Assembly (NCBI RefSeq): GCF_030815125.1 | Contig: NZ_JAUSWH010000005.1 | Coordinates: forward strand, 62,001-126,000 | DNA from: Allorhizobium paknamense | GTDB lineage: Bacteria; Pseudomonadota; Alphaproteobacteria; Rhizobiales; Rhizobiaceae | Direction of reading: 5' to 3' | DNA length: 64,000 bases | Shown here: positions 44,914 to 53,190 of the stretch, piece after piece | How positions within the stretch are numbered: position 1 is the first letter of the stretch | Layout of the letters: every line of letters begins with the position of its first letter | Notes under the pieces: generated by a model | Database searches by the model: none | Seen by the model: only the letters and a program-made list of their open reading frames with translations | What the model was told of the DNA's origin: nothing | Translations under genes and position numbers: made by a program

Positions 44914-45894
44914 ATGGCGTTTGTGATCGTTTCCGCCCGGCGCTGGTCCGCCGCTTTGTCCCGTTACGGGCTTCTTTTAGCGCTGGTCCTGGTCTTTGCC
45001 GTCTTCACCCTGATTGCGCCAACCTTCGCCACGCCGGCCAACCTGCTCAGCATTCTGGTCAATAATTTTGCACTGCTGGCCATCGTTTCCGTGGCGATGA
45101 CGCTGGCGGTGGCTGCCGGGGGCATCGATCTTTCCGTCGGCACGGCCATCGACTTCGCCAGTTTTGCCTTCGTCTCGCTGGTTTTGTCCGGCTATAGCGT
45201 GCCGCTGGCCATCATTGCCGCGCTGCTGGCGGGAGGGGTTGTCGGTCTCTTCAATGCCATCCTGATTTCCGGCATCGGCGTTTCCCCTTTTCTCGCCACC
45301 CTTGGCACGCTATTTATCGGGCGCTCCGTGCAGCAACTGGCGACGAATGGCGGCAATCCTGTCTATCTTCCGCCGAACGGCGTTCCAGACGCCTTCCGCT
45401 TCATCGGTCATGGTACGGTCGTTGGACTTCCGGTGCCGCTGCTTCTGGCGCTGCTGGTGGTGGGGTTCGGGACGGTGATTTTGACCGGGACACGCTTTGG
45501 GCGCATCGTGACCGCCATCGGCATCCAGTCCAGCGTCGTGCGCTATAGTGGGCTTGGTGTCGGACGCACGGTGGCCGTTGCCTTCATCGCCTCCGGCATT
45601 ATTGCAGCCCTTGCCGGTCTCGTGCTGACGGCGACGGTCACCGTTTACATCCCGCTCTCGGGCAATGCCTTCCTGCTGAACGCCATCGGCGCCACCTTCA
45701 TCGGCACGACCCTGTCACCCAACCGGCGGCCCAACGTCGCCGGAACCGCCATCGGCGTGCTGCTGCTCGGCATCGTTGCCAATGGTCTTCTGATCAGCGG
45801 CCTGAATTTCTATTGGCAGCAGGTGGGCACGGGCACGCTGATCTTTCTGGTGCTCGCCTTCAGCTTCGTCAGCCGCAAACCCGCCGCCGGGTGA
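44914..45894 (+). CDS. Sugar ABC transporter permease 2
   Basis: Second RbsC-type permease, 326 residues, about nine or ten membrane spans. AAGGIDLSVGTAIDFASFAF and GATFIGTTLSPNRRPNVAGT are the family stretches, with SGLNFYWQQVGTG at the end. It starts 4 nt after permease 1 and ends the operon. A strong hairpin at 45897-45923 follows, shared with the convergent quiC gene. Confidence 0.87.
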   Translation: MAFVIVSARRWSAALSRYGLLLALVLVFAVFTLIAPTFATPANLLSILVNNFALLAIVSVAMTLAVAAGGIDLSVGTAIDFASFAFVSLVLSGYSVPLAIIAALLAGGVVGLFNAILISGIGVSPFLATLGTLFIGRSVQQLATNGGNPVYLPPNGVPDAFRFIGHGTVVGLPVPLLLALLVVGFGTVILTGTRFGRIVTAIGIQSSVVRYSGLGVGRTVAVAFIASGIIAALAGLVLTATVTVYIPLSGNAFLLNAIGATFIGTTLSPNRRPNVAGTAIGVLLLGIVANGLLISGLNFYWQQVGTGTLIFLVLAFSFVSRKPAAG

Positions 45895-45896
45895 AG

Positions 45897-45923
45897 AGAA
45901 GGGGCATTGAGTGTGCCCCTTCT
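45897..45923. terminator. Bidirectional terminator between convergent operons
   Basis: AGAAGGGGCA (45897-45906) is exactly complementary to TGCCCCTTCT (45914-45923), with a 7-nt loop. It sits between the stop codons of the sugar permease (plus strand) and quiC (minus strand). Confidence 0.7.
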
Positions 45924-45940
45924 TTGGAGCCAGTAGATTG

Positions 45941-47875
45941 TTATTTCGGCAGGCCCGCAGGCTTGAGCAGGCGGCGCTGGGCGGCAATGCGGAAGGGGGC
46001 GTTCATGGCGCCGTAACCGGCATAATCCCCACGCCTTTCGACGATTTCGAAAAAGAAACCGTCGCCGAAGGTGCGGCTGAAAATCTGGAAATATTCCCCC
46101 TGTTCGTCGCGGTCATAGAGAATGCTCGATGCCCGCAGGGCATCGGAAAATTCAGGTTCCAGACCAAAGCGGGCCTCAAGATCCTCATAGTAATTGCAGG
46201 AAATCGGCAGGGCTTCGAAACCGCGTGCGTTGAGCGCCCTGGCCGTTGCGAAGATATCCTCACTGGCAAAGGCAATGTGCTGGATGCTGGTGCCAAACCC
46301 TTCCGCCAGAAACTTGCCCGCAAAGGTCTTGCGGTTGTCGGCGCCGTTCATCGTCACGCGGAATTGCCGGTCGGGCACGCTTTCGATGGCCTGGCTGCGG
46401 ATCAGCCCGCCCGGGTCCACCACATCCACCATCGGCGTGCGCCGGGTGGCGAAAATCGAGGTGTAGAACAGGAGCCAGGTCAGCATCTGGTCATATTGCG
46501 TGGTTTGCGCCAGATGATCGATGCGCGTCAGTTGCTCCGGGCCGGGCGCGGGTGCGGCTTCCACCGGCTCGAATTCCTGTTCCCAGACCCTTGCCAGTTC
46601 CGGGCTGTCATCGAGGAAGTAGATAATGCCGTTTCCGGCATCCTGAATGGCCGGCAGCAGCACTTCACCCGGCTTGCGCGGTTCCGAAAAACCGACGGCG
46701 TCCAGCGCCGTCGCTCTCTTCTGGGCTTCCTGCGCATCCTTGACTTTGAGGCCGAAGGCATAGGCGTTCGTTCCATGCACGGCATAGGAGGCCGCCGCAA
46801 AGCTCTGGTTGCTGCTGTCGGTGTTGATGGCCAGCCGGATATTGCCCTGGGTGAAGAGGTCCAGCTGGCGATAGCGATGCCGCGCGGTGTTGACGAAACC
46901 CAGCGTGCCGAGGAGAGCGGCCAATTGCTGCTTTTCCTCGACCGAAGCGGTGAATTCCACGAATTCGACGCCCGCCGTGACGATGCGGTCCGGCATCTCA
47001 GGCATGGTGATCGAAATATCCGGCTCCTGCCGCCGGACCTGGTCCATCAGGTTCACGAGCGAGCGATGTCCGTCCTCGGCAATTGCCCGGGCGGAACCGC
47101 CGCGGAACTGGTCGTTGAAAATCTCCAGCGAAAGCGGCCCGTCATAGCCGGTGGCTGCCACGGCGCGCATGAAATCCACCACCGGCAGATCGCCTTCGCC
47201 CGGCATGTTGCGGAAGTGACGGCTCCAATAGAGCAGGTCCATATCGATCAGCGGCGCGTCGGCCAGTTGCACGATGAAGATCTTGTCGCCGGGAATGGAG
47301 CGGATGGAGTTGGGATCGATCTTGCGCGACAGCGTGTGGAAACTGTCGAGGATCAGACCGACGCAGCGATGATCGGCACGGCGGACGACCTCCCAGGCGT
47401 CACGATGATCGTTGACATGCCGTCCCCAGGCCAGCGCTTCATAGCCGACCCGCACGCCATGTTTCGCGGCCATCTCTCCAAGCGCCTGGAAGTCCGCAGC
47501 CGCGCGGTCTATGCCGCCAAGGGACACCGGCGAGACGTTGGAACAGATCAGCATGAGATCGGTGCCAAGCTCGCCCATGATGTCGAACTTGCGCTCGGCT
47601 CGCTCGAAAGCCCGGCTGCGATGCGGCTCCGGCATGCCCTCGAAATCGCGGAAGGGCTGGAAAAGCGTGATCTTCAAGCCATGATCTTTCACCATGGCGG
47701 CCACCTCACGCGGAGAGGCGTCATAGGTGAGGAAGTCGTTTTCAAAGATCTCGACCCCGGTAAAGCCTGCCTTGGCAATGGCGGCCAGCTTTTCCGGAAA
47801 TTCGCCTCCAATGGAGACAGTTGCAATCGAGGTCTGCAAGGTCGTCTGGTGTCTGCCTGGGGCTAAGCTAACCAT
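45941..47875 (-). CDS. quiC: 3-dehydroshikimate dehydratase, two-domain QuiC type
   Basis: Converts 3-dehydroshikimate to protocatechuate in quinate/shikimate catabolism. The 644 residues comprise an N-terminal xylose-isomerase-like TIM barrel (about 12-280; GFTGVEIFENDFLTYD, VGLILDSFHTLSRK and LSLEIFNDQF carry metal-binding Glu/Asp/His) fused to a C-terminal 4-hydroxyphenylpyruvate-dioxygenase-like domain (about 290-630; RIDHLAQTT, GTSIQHIAFASEDI, FFFEIVERRGDYAGYG). This fusion is the known proteobacterial QuiC form. The ATG at 47875 follows AAAGGAAGG; a much longer reading frame upstream overlaps the divergent regulator and is not used. The tetR gene at 47949 is divergent, with a candidate operator between them. 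Confidence 0.9.
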   Translation of the reverse strand: MVSLAPGRHQTTLQTSIATVSIGGEFPEKLAAIAKAGFTGVEIFENDFLTYDASPREVAAMVKDHGLKITLFQPFRDFEGMPEPHRSRAFERAERKFDIMGELGTDLMLICSNVSPVSLGGIDRAAADFQALGEMAAKHGVRVGYEALAWGRHVNDHRDAWEVVRRADHRCVGLILDSFHTLSRKIDPNSIRSIPGDKIFIVQLADAPLIDMDLLYWSRHFRNMPGEGDLPVVDFMRAVAATGYDGPLSLEIFNDQFRGGSARAIAEDGHRSLVNLMDQVRRQEPDISITMPEMPDRIVTAGVEFVEFTASVEEKQQLAALLGTLGFVNTARHRYRQLDLFTQGNIRLAINTDSSNQSFAAASYAVHGTNAYAFGLKVKDAQEAQKRATALDAVGFSEPRKPGEVLLPAIQDAGNGIIYFLDDSPELARVWEQEFEPVEAAPAPGPEQLTRIDHLAQTTQYDQMLTWLLFYTSIFATRRTPMVDVVDPGGLIRSQAIESVPDRQFRVTMNGADNRKTFAGKFLAEGFGTSIQHIAFASEDIFATARALNARGFEALPISCNYYEDLEARFGLEPEFSDALRASSILYDRDEQGEYFQIFSRTFGDGFFFEIVERRGDYAGYGAMNAPFRIAAQRRLLKPAGLPK

Positions 47876-47897
47876 ATTGCCTTCCTTTCCGGCTTTA

Positions 47898-47913
47898 TGT
47901 ACTGCTTGGTTAA
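47898..47913. promoter_or_regulatory. Candidate TetR operator, quiC/tetR gap
   Basis: TGTACTGCTTGGTTAA matches TGTACCAGTTAGTTCA at 53056-53071 in 11 of 16 positions. The second copy is close to the palindrome TGWACYARYTRGTWCA. It lies between the divergent quiC and tetR start codons, the expected place for an autoregulating TetR repressor. Confidence 0.5.
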
Positions 47914-47948
47914 TTGAAGCAACGAAGATTGGGCCGCTGGACGGCGGC

Positions 47949-48638
47949 ATGGCGATGACCGAGGACGCGACGGCGGAAGACACCAAACAGATGCGACCTG
48001 CCAAGCGGGATCCCGAGGGTGTCCGCAGGGATATTCTGACGGTTGCCATGGAGGAGTTTTCGCAAAACGGCCTGTCGGGGGCGCGGATCGATGAGATTGC
48101 GGCCCGCACGCGGACGTCGAAGCGGATGATCTACTATTATTTCGGCGACAAGGAGGGCCTTTACCAGCGCGTTCTGGAGGAGGCCTATCGCAAGGTGCGA
48201 GGTGGCGAAAGCGATCTTGAGCTTTCCGGCCTCGACCCGGTGGCGGCCTTGGACAAGCTCTGTCGCTTCACCTTCGATCACCATCGGCGCAACCCCGCCT
48301 TCATTCGCATGGTGATGATCGAGAACATTCATCATGGCCGCCATATGCAGCTCTCCGACACCATTCGCGGCCTCAACCGTCCGGCGATCGAGGAATTGCA
48401 AAGCGTGCTGAAGCGCGGGCAGGCGCAGGGACTTTTCCGGCCTGGCATCGATGCACTGGAACTGCATTGGCAGATCAGCGCGCTTTCCTTTTTCAACGTC
48501 TCCAATGCCGCCAGTTTTTCGCTGATCTTCGGCGATGTGCTGTTTACGCCCGAAGGTCAGGAGCAGCTTTCGCGCCATGTGGCGGACATGGTGCTGCGCT
48601 ATGTGCTGCGACAGCCGGACCGGCACGATCCGGGCTGA
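47949..48638 (+). CDS. TetR-family transcriptional regulator
   Basis: TetR-type regulator, 229 residues. The helix-turn-helix domain is clear at about residues 20-75 (ILTVAMEEFSQNGLSGARID, then RTRTSKRMIYYYFGDKEGLY). The C-terminal ligand domain contains PAFIRMVMIENIHHGRHM. It is divergent from quiC with a 73-bp gap and is close to the shikimate dehydrogenase and polar-compound importer genes, so it probably represses quinate/shikimate uptake and breakdown, with a pathway intermediate as inducer. The start is chosen at 47949; the ATG at 47955 is equally possible, and neither has a strong ribosome-binding site. Confidence 0.87.
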   Translation: MAMTEDATAEDTKQMRPAKRDPEGVRRDILTVAMEEFSQNGLSGARIDEIAARTRTSKRMIYYYFGDKEGLYQRVLEEAYRKVRGGESDLELSGLDPVAALDKLCRFTFDHHRRNPAFIRMVMIENIHHGRHMQLSDTIRGLNRPAIEELQSVLKRGQAQGLFRPGIDALELHWQISALSFFNVSNAASFSLIFGDVLFTPEGQEQLSRHVADMVLRYVLRQPDRHDPG

Positions 48639-48675
48639 GCGAAAGCCTTTCCACGAAAAGGGGAAAGGCAGAAGC

Positions 48676-48720
48676 GCTACAGCAAGCCTTTGTGCGCCAT
48701 AGATGGCGCACTTGGCTGTC
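48676..48720. terminator. Bidirectional hairpin between tetR and the dehydrogenase gene
   Basis: GTGCGCCAT (48692-48700) pairs with ATGGCGCAC (48703-48711), extended by ACAGC and GCTGT outside. It lies between convergent stop codons and resembles the hairpin at 36527-36570. Confidence 0.6.
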
Positions 48721-48736
48721 GCGGCGTCGCGGGGAC

Positions 48737-49606
48737 TCATGCGGCCTGCTCCTGCCGGCACAGACTGTCGAAATGAGCGCTCATGCGGTCTGTGTCGGGA
48801 AGGCGTCCACAAAACAGCCGGAAGGCTTCGGCAGCCTGAAACACCGTCATTCCGCCGCCCGGCAGAATGCGACAGCCTTTGGCGGAAGCTGTTGCGAGAA
48901 GTTCCGTAACCAGCGGCATATAAACGATATCCGCGACCCAATGATGGGGCTGTAGCAGGTCTGCCGATACCGGCATGCCGGGATGGGCGGGCATGCCAAC
49001 CGGGGTGGCATGGATCAGGCCATTTCCGCTGGCAAGCGAAACGGCCGGATCGGAGACCGCAAAGGCGCGGATGCCACCGAAGCGGGTGTTCAATTGCGAG
49101 GCCAGACGTTCTGCCCGCTCAAGCTCCTGGTCGAAGATATCGAGCCTGCCGATCTCCAGCTTCAGGGCGGCATGCGCAACCGCAACGCCTGCACCGCCGG
49201 CTCCGATCAACAGCGCGCGATCGCGCGCCACGTCCTTCAGTCCGCGCCGGAAACTCTCGTAGAAACCGTACCAGTCGGTGTTGTGGCCGATGCGGCGACC
49301 AGCGTCGAAGACCACGGTATTGACGGCGCCGAGCATGCGGGCATCCTCGGAGAGTTCCGTAAGATAGGGAATGACTGCCTGTTTGAAGGGGTGGGTGATA
49401 TTGGTGCCGGCAAAGCCGCGCGCTTCCAACTCGTCCAGAAGCTCGGGCAGGGCGCTTTCCGTCACCTGCCGGGCATGAATATCCACCAGTTCATAAGTGT
49501 AATCGAGGCCATGGGCCGCGCCCTCCTGCATGTGCAGCGCCGGGGATTTCGACAATTGGATATCGGCGCCGATCAGGCCGACGTGAAAGGAGGTCTTCTC
49601 ACTCAT
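48737..49606 (-). CDS. aroE: Shikimate dehydrogenase family protein (probably catabolic)
   Basis: NAD(P)-dependent shikimate/quinate dehydrogenase, 289 residues. Visible are the substrate motif SKSPALHMQEG (about 19-29), the catalytic Lys75 in NITHPFKQ, Asp111 in HNTDWYGF (Trp replaces the common Gly after Asp), and the glycine-rich dinucleotide motif GAGGAG. The C-terminus GGMTVFQAAEAFRLF is typical. Its place beside quiC, a TetR regulator and an importer suggests that it oxidises imported shikimate or quinate to the dehydro form used by QuiC, rather than serving aromatic amino acid synthesis. It is on the same strand as the importer genes, 264 nt downstream, with a repeat element between. 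Confidence 0.85.
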   Translation of the reverse strand: MSEKTSFHVGLIGADIQLSKSPALHMQEGAAHGLDYTYELVDIHARQVTESALPELLDELEARGFAGTNITHPFKQAVIPYLTELSEDARMLGAVNTVVFDAGRRIGHNTDWYGFYESFRRGLKDVARDRALLIGAGGAGVAVAHAALKLEIGRLDIFDQELERAERLASQLNTRFGGIRAFAVSDPAVSLASGNGLIHATPVGMPAHPGMPVSADLLQPHHWVADIVYMPLVTELLATASAKGCRILPGGGMTVFQAAEAFRLFCGRLPDTDRMSAHFDSLCRQEQAA

Positions 49607-49709
49607 GGGTCCATCCCATTGCATTGCATCAGGCTTTGAAGGAGGCAGGAGACCTGCTCCGGTTTAGTCTCCGATGCCGGTAAAGATCACCCGCCCGGAG
49701 GTCGATACC

Positions 49710-49813
49710 AGAGCGCTTTTCGATCCGATTGAATCAGAGCGGCGCTCTAACGCTTTATTTTTGAAGCATAATCTTGATCGTCCCCGTTTCACTCCGGTCG
49801 GATTATGCTCTAA
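49710..49813. repeat. Intergenic repeat, divergent mosaic (family A relative)
   Basis: The stretch runs from AGAGCGCTTTTCGATC to GGATTATGCTCTAA, with an internal GAATCAGAGCGGCGCTCTAA hairpin half and GAAGCATAATC near its middle. The AGAGC...GCTCTAA ends match the other mosaic copies, but the core differs. It fills most of the gap between the importer ATPase and dehydrogenase genes. Confidence 0.6.
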
Positions 49814-49870
49814 AAACCGACCGCAGGCTCAAAGCGCTGCGGTAAGGTTTGTTTCAGGTTCTGCACCGCA

Positions 49871-50632
49871 TCAGTGATGCGCCAGGATTTCTCCCAGAAA
49901 GGCACGGGTTCTCTGATGCTGGGGATTGCGGAAAAAGATCTCCGGTTCCCCTTCCTCGATGATTTCGCCCGAGGCCATGAAGACGACGCGGTCCGCCACC
50001 TGCCGGGCAAAGCCCATTTCATGGGTCACGCAGATCATGGTCATGCCGTCACGGGCCAGCCCAATCATCGTATCCAGCACTTCCTTGACCATTTCCGGAT
50101 CAAGGGCGGAGGTCGGTTCATCAAACAGCATGGCCTTGGGCTCCATGCATAGCGCCCGGGCGATGGCCGCCCGCTGCTGCTGGCCGCCGGAAAGCTGGGC
50201 CGGATATTTGTCCGCCTGATCGAGAATGCGCACCCGTTCCAGATAGGTGCGGGCAACAGCCTCCGCCTTGGCCTTTTCCATCCCCTTCACCCGCATCGGT
50301 GCCAGGATGCAGTTTTCCATGATGGTCTTGTGCGGGAAGAGGTTGAAACTCTGGAACACCATGCCCACCTCCCGGCGCACCGCATCGATGCTGCGGCCGG
50401 AATCGGTCAGGCGCGTTCCCTCCACGGTGATGCTCCCTTCCTGGATTTCCTCCAGATGGTTTATGCAGCGGATCAGCGTGGATTTTCCCGAGCCGGACGG
50501 CCCGCAAAGCACGATTTTCTCGCCCTTGCGAACCGTCAGATTGACGTTTTTCAGCGCATGATAGGAGCCATACCACTTTCCCACTCCCTCGAGAGCGATC
50601 AGCGGCGCATGGGCACTGTCGGATTGTGGCAT
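49871..50632 (-). CDS. Polar amino acid-type ABC transporter ATPase
   Basis: Cytoplasmic ATPase of the GlnQ/HisP group, 253 residues. Walker [10 protein letters not shown] lies at about 44-52, followed by the Q-loop segment [13 protein letters not shown], signature LSGGQQQR, Walker [10 protein letters not shown] and the switch [20 protein letters not shown]. The start at 50632 follows GGAGGG. It forms an operon with the binding protein and two permeases upstream on the minus strand. Though the family mostly moves amino acids, the neighbours (quiC, shikimate dehydrogenase) and a shared candidate operator suggest a quinate/shikimate-like substrate here. Confidence 0.88.
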   Translation of the reverse strand: MPQSDSAHAPLIALEGVGKWYGSYHALKNVNLTVRKGEKIVLCGPSGSGKSTLIRCINHLEEIQEGSITVEGTRLTDSGRSIDAVRREVGMVFQSFNLFPHKTIMENCILAPMRVKGMEKAKAEAVARTYLERVRILDQADKYPAQLSGGQQQRAAIARALCMEPKAMLFDEPTSALDPEMVKEVLDTMIGLARDGMTMICVTHEMGFARQVADRVVFMASGEIIEEGEPEIFFRNPQHQRTRAFLGEILAHH

Positions 50633-50648
50633 GGAACCCTCCATTGAT

Positions 50649-50687
50649 ATCAAGGTTCGAAGATGCTTACGCATCCTCGCCCTGGTA
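50649..50687 (-). other. Hairpin repeat family D, copy 2 (after binding-protein gene)
   Basis: On the minus strand it reads GGGCGAGGATGCGTAAGCAT then CTTCGAACCTTG, nearly identical to the copy at 7220-7256. It lies just after the stop codon of the binding-protein gene and before the ATPase gene, a common place for mRNA-stabilising hairpins. Confidence 0.6.
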
Positions 50688-51530
50688 TTACTTCACGGTG
50701 AAAGGAATATCGGGAAGCTGCTCCGGGAATGGCGGCACGTCGCGCTTCATCCACTTGGCGTAGATCGTCTTCAACTCGCCATTGGCCTTGATCTTGTCGA
50801 GAAAGGTGTTGATCGCTTCGTTCCAGTCCTTCTCGCCCGGACGGGTGCCCGCGCCGTTATAAAGCGTCGTCAGATCGAACTTCGCTTCATATTTGCCCTT
50901 GGCTGCGGCATCGAGACGGTCGCCGTAGAACTGGTTGCCGCCAATCGCTTCCACCTGTCCGGACAGAAGCGCCTGGATATTGGCCGCGTCATCGTCAAAC
51001 CGCAGAATGCTTGCCGTCGATCCGGCGCCAGCGGTCAGGGCCGTATCCATGGCGCTCGATTTCGGCACGCCCACCTTGATGCCGGCGAGATCCGCATAGC
51101 TGCCGATCTTCTTGTCCTTCGGACCGTAAACGGACAGCACGTTACCGGCATAGGGCTTGGAATACTGGATGGTCTTGGCCCGTTCTGCCGTCATGCCCAT
51201 GGTGGCAAACAGCACGTCGACCTTGCCGGTCATCAGGGCCGGGATGCGGTTGGCGACAGCCAGCGGCACGAACTCGGCTTTCAGGCCGAGAGACTCGGCA
51301 AAGGCCTTGCCGATATCGGCATCGAGCCCATCCTGAACGCCGCTGGAATTTACGAAGCCCCAGGGCGCGTTATCGCCCTGAATACCGATGATCACCTTGC
51401 CTCTCGCCTTGGCATCGGCAAGGCTCGCAGCCTCGGCGGATTTCGGCATCACCAGCGGCAGGGCCGCTGCCGCCGCCATCAGCGCCAGCAGGCTGCGGCG
51501 CTTATATGTAAGAATGGACTTACTCTTCAT
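50688..51530 (-). CDS. Polar amino acid-type ABC transporter substrate-binding protein
   Basis: Periplasmic binding protein of family 3, 280 residues. The signal peptide (about 1-35, with [18 protein letters not shown] and a possible twin Arg) precedes the mature protein. Family stretches are [38 protein letters not shown] and [20 protein letters not shown]. The start follows AGGAGGAGC. It sits between the permease genes and the ATPase gene in one operon, with a hairpin after its stop. The substrate is predicted by context only. Confidence 0.88.
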   Translation of the reverse strand: MKSKSILTYKRRSLLALMAAAAALPLVMPKSAEAASLADAKARGKVIIGIQGDNAPWGFVNSSGVQDGLDADIGKAFAESLGLKAEFVPLAVANRIPALMTGKVDVLFATMGMTAERAKTIQYSKPYAGNVLSVYGPKDKKIGSYADLAGIKVGVPKSSAMDTALTAGAGSTASILRFDDDAANIQALLSGQVEAIGGNQFYGDRLDAAAKGKYEAKFDLTTLYNGAGTRPGEKDWNEAINTFLDKIKANGELKTIYAKWMKRDVPPFPEQLPDIPFTVK

Positions 51531-51576
51531 TTTGCTCCTCCTTGCAAAAAAAACTATGCTTCTGATTGTTGTCCGT

Positions 51577-52227
51577 TTATCGCGAAGCGGTCTGCAGCCG
51601 CGCTTCCTGGCGCGCGCCCCAGAGCGACAGCGGCCAGCAGATCAGGAAATAGATGAGGCCAACCAGCGCAAAGACGGTGAGCGGCCGGAAGGTCTGGTTC
51701 GAGACGATCTGCCCGGCCCGCGACAGTTCCACGAAGCCAACGATGGCCGCCAGCGAGGTGCCCTTGATCAATTGCACCAGAAAGCCGATCGTTGCGGGAA
51801 GCGCGATCTTGAAGGCCTGCGGCAGGATCACATCCTTCATGATCGAAGGATAATGCAGGCCCAGCGCCTTTGCGGCTTCCGTCTGGCCTTTCGGAACCGC
51901 CTGAATGCCGCCGCGCCAGATTTCGCCCAGAAAGGCGCTGGCATGCAGGGTAAAGGCAATGGCGACGGCAAGCCAGGCATCGATATCGAGCCCGATCAGC
52001 GCCACGCCGTAATAGACTACGAAAAGCTGCATCAGGAGCGGCGTGCCCTGGAAAACGGCGATGTAGCCAGCGGTGATCCGCCGTGCCAGCTTATGGTCGG
52101 CGGTGCGCGCCAGCGCTACCAGCAGGCCGAAGACGCCGCCGCCGATAAAGCCGATCAGGGTCAGCGCCACCGTCCATTTCAGGCCTTGCAGCAGAAAGAA
52201 GATCTCGTTGGGACCAATCGATGCCAT
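51577..52227 (-). CDS. Polar amino acid-type ABC transporter permease 2
   Basis: Inner-membrane permease of the HisM/GlnP family, 216 residues, about five spans. FQGTPLLMQLFVVYYGVALI and EIWRGGIQAVPKGQTEAAKA (the EAA loop) are typical; PQAFKIALPATIGFLVQLIK follows. It is separated from permease 1 by 10 nt and presumably pairs with it as a heterodimer. Confidence 0.87.
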   Translation of the reverse strand: MASIGPNEIFFLLQGLKWTVALTLIGFIGGGVFGLLVALARTADHKLARRITAGYIAVFQGTPLLMQLFVVYYGVALIGLDIDAWLAVAIAFTLHASAFLGEIWRGGIQAVPKGQTEAAKALGLHYPSIMKDVILPQAFKIALPATIGFLVQLIKGTSLAAIVGFVELSRAGQIVSNQTFRPLTVFALVGLIYFLICWPLSLWGARQEARLQTASR

Positions 52228-52237
52228 GGATGCGCCC

Positions 52238-52906
52238 TCACTTGACCGGATAGTTGAAGGAAAGGCGGGAGATCAGCCCGAAGACCCCCATCATCAGCCC
52301 GGAAATCACCAGATAAAGCAGGGTGATGGAGAAATAGACCTCGAAGGAGCGGAAGGTATCCGCCTCGATCTTCTGCGCCACCGATGTCAGTTCGAAGGCT
52401 GCGATGGAGGTGCAGACCGAGGTCGTCAGCGTCAGCATGATGAACTGGCTGGTCAAGGAGGGATAGACAGTGCGCAAGGCAGGCTTCAGGATGATGTGGC
52501 GGAAAATCTGTGCCTTGTGCAGCCCAAGTGCGAGACCCGCTTCGACCTGGCCTTTCGGAATGGCATCCACGCCGCCGCGAATGATCTCGATGGCATAGGC
52601 GCCGCCATTCAGCGCCAGGGCGATGATCGCCGTTGCCGTCGGGTTGAGCCGAAGGCCGATCTGCGGCAGAGCAAAGAAAACGAAGAAAATCTGCACCAGG
52701 AAGGGCGTGTTGCGGATGATTTCCACGAAGGCAATCACCGCCGCCCGCAGTGGCTTGATCGTCGAGCGCCGCGCAATGACACCAAGCACGCCAATCACCG
52801 TTGCCAGCGCCATGCCGGCAATGGCAAGACCGATCGTCGCCGCACAGGCGATCAGAAGTTCGGGCAATCGATCGATCACCACCGAGAAATCGAGATTGTA
52901 CGCCAT
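52238..52906 (-). CDS. Polar amino acid-type ABC transporter permease 1
   Basis: Inner-membrane permease of the HisQ/GlnP family, 222 residues with about five spans. EIIRNTPFLVQIFFVFFALP and EIIRGGVDAIPKGQVEAGLA are the conserved segments. It is the first gene of the four-gene importer operon. The start at 52906 follows GGAGGGAGC. A candidate TetR operator lies about 150 bp upstream at 53056-53071. Confidence 0.87.
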   Translation of the reverse strand: MAYNLDFSVVIDRLPELLIACAATIGLAIAGMALATVIGVLGVIARRSTIKPLRAAVIAFVEIIRNTPFLVQIFFVFFALPQIGLRLNPTATAIIALALNGGAYAIEIIRGGVDAIPKGQVEAGLALGLHKAQIFRHIILKPALRTVYPSLTSQFIMLTLTTSVCTSIAAFELTSVAQKIEADTFRSFEVYFSITLLYLVISGLMMGVFGLISRLSFNYPVK

Positions 52907-53055
52907 GCTCCCTCCAGACCCGTGAAACGGGCCGTGCCGGACCGGTGCCGGTCTTTCCTCCTGATTGCGGGCCGTGCGGTGGAACCGAAAATGTGTCCGT
53001 CGCGCCTTGCCCCAATGCTCGCCGCTCCTTCAGCGAACATCACGTCTGTAATGTA

Positions 53056-53071
53056 TGTACCAGTTAGTTCA
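53056..53071. promoter_or_regulatory. Candidate TetR operator upstream of the importer operon
   Basis: TGTACCAGTTAGTTCA is a near-palindrome (10 of 16 positions symmetric) and matches the site at 47898-47913. The rest of the 283-bp gap (52907-53189) holds no gene, only this site and a terminator for the malonate operon. Confidence 0.5.
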
Positions 53072-53164
53072 AAATTCTGTCAAGCGGAGAACCCTGCGGA
53101 ATTCACCGGGTGTTTTGCGGCCTCTCCGGTTTCAAGACATGTGCGGTCTCCACAAAGGAGGAGC

Positions 53165-53190
53165 GCGTCATCTTCAATGACGCTTCGTAT
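53165..53190 (-). terminator. Terminator of the malonate operon (repeat family C, copy 3)
   Basis: On the minus strand ATACGAAGCGTCAT is followed by TGAAG and ATGACGC. The stem GCGTCAT/ATGACGC spans 53165-53183. The outer arm is degenerate compared with the copies at 7131 and 21535, but the loop and ATACGAAG are shared. It starts at the mdcH stop codon. Confidence 0.6.

Noticed and set aside
45911..47866. A plus-strand open frame of about 650 codons opposite quiC
   Set aside because: No recognisable domain; the minus strand encodes complete two-domain QuiC with conserved metal-site motifs.
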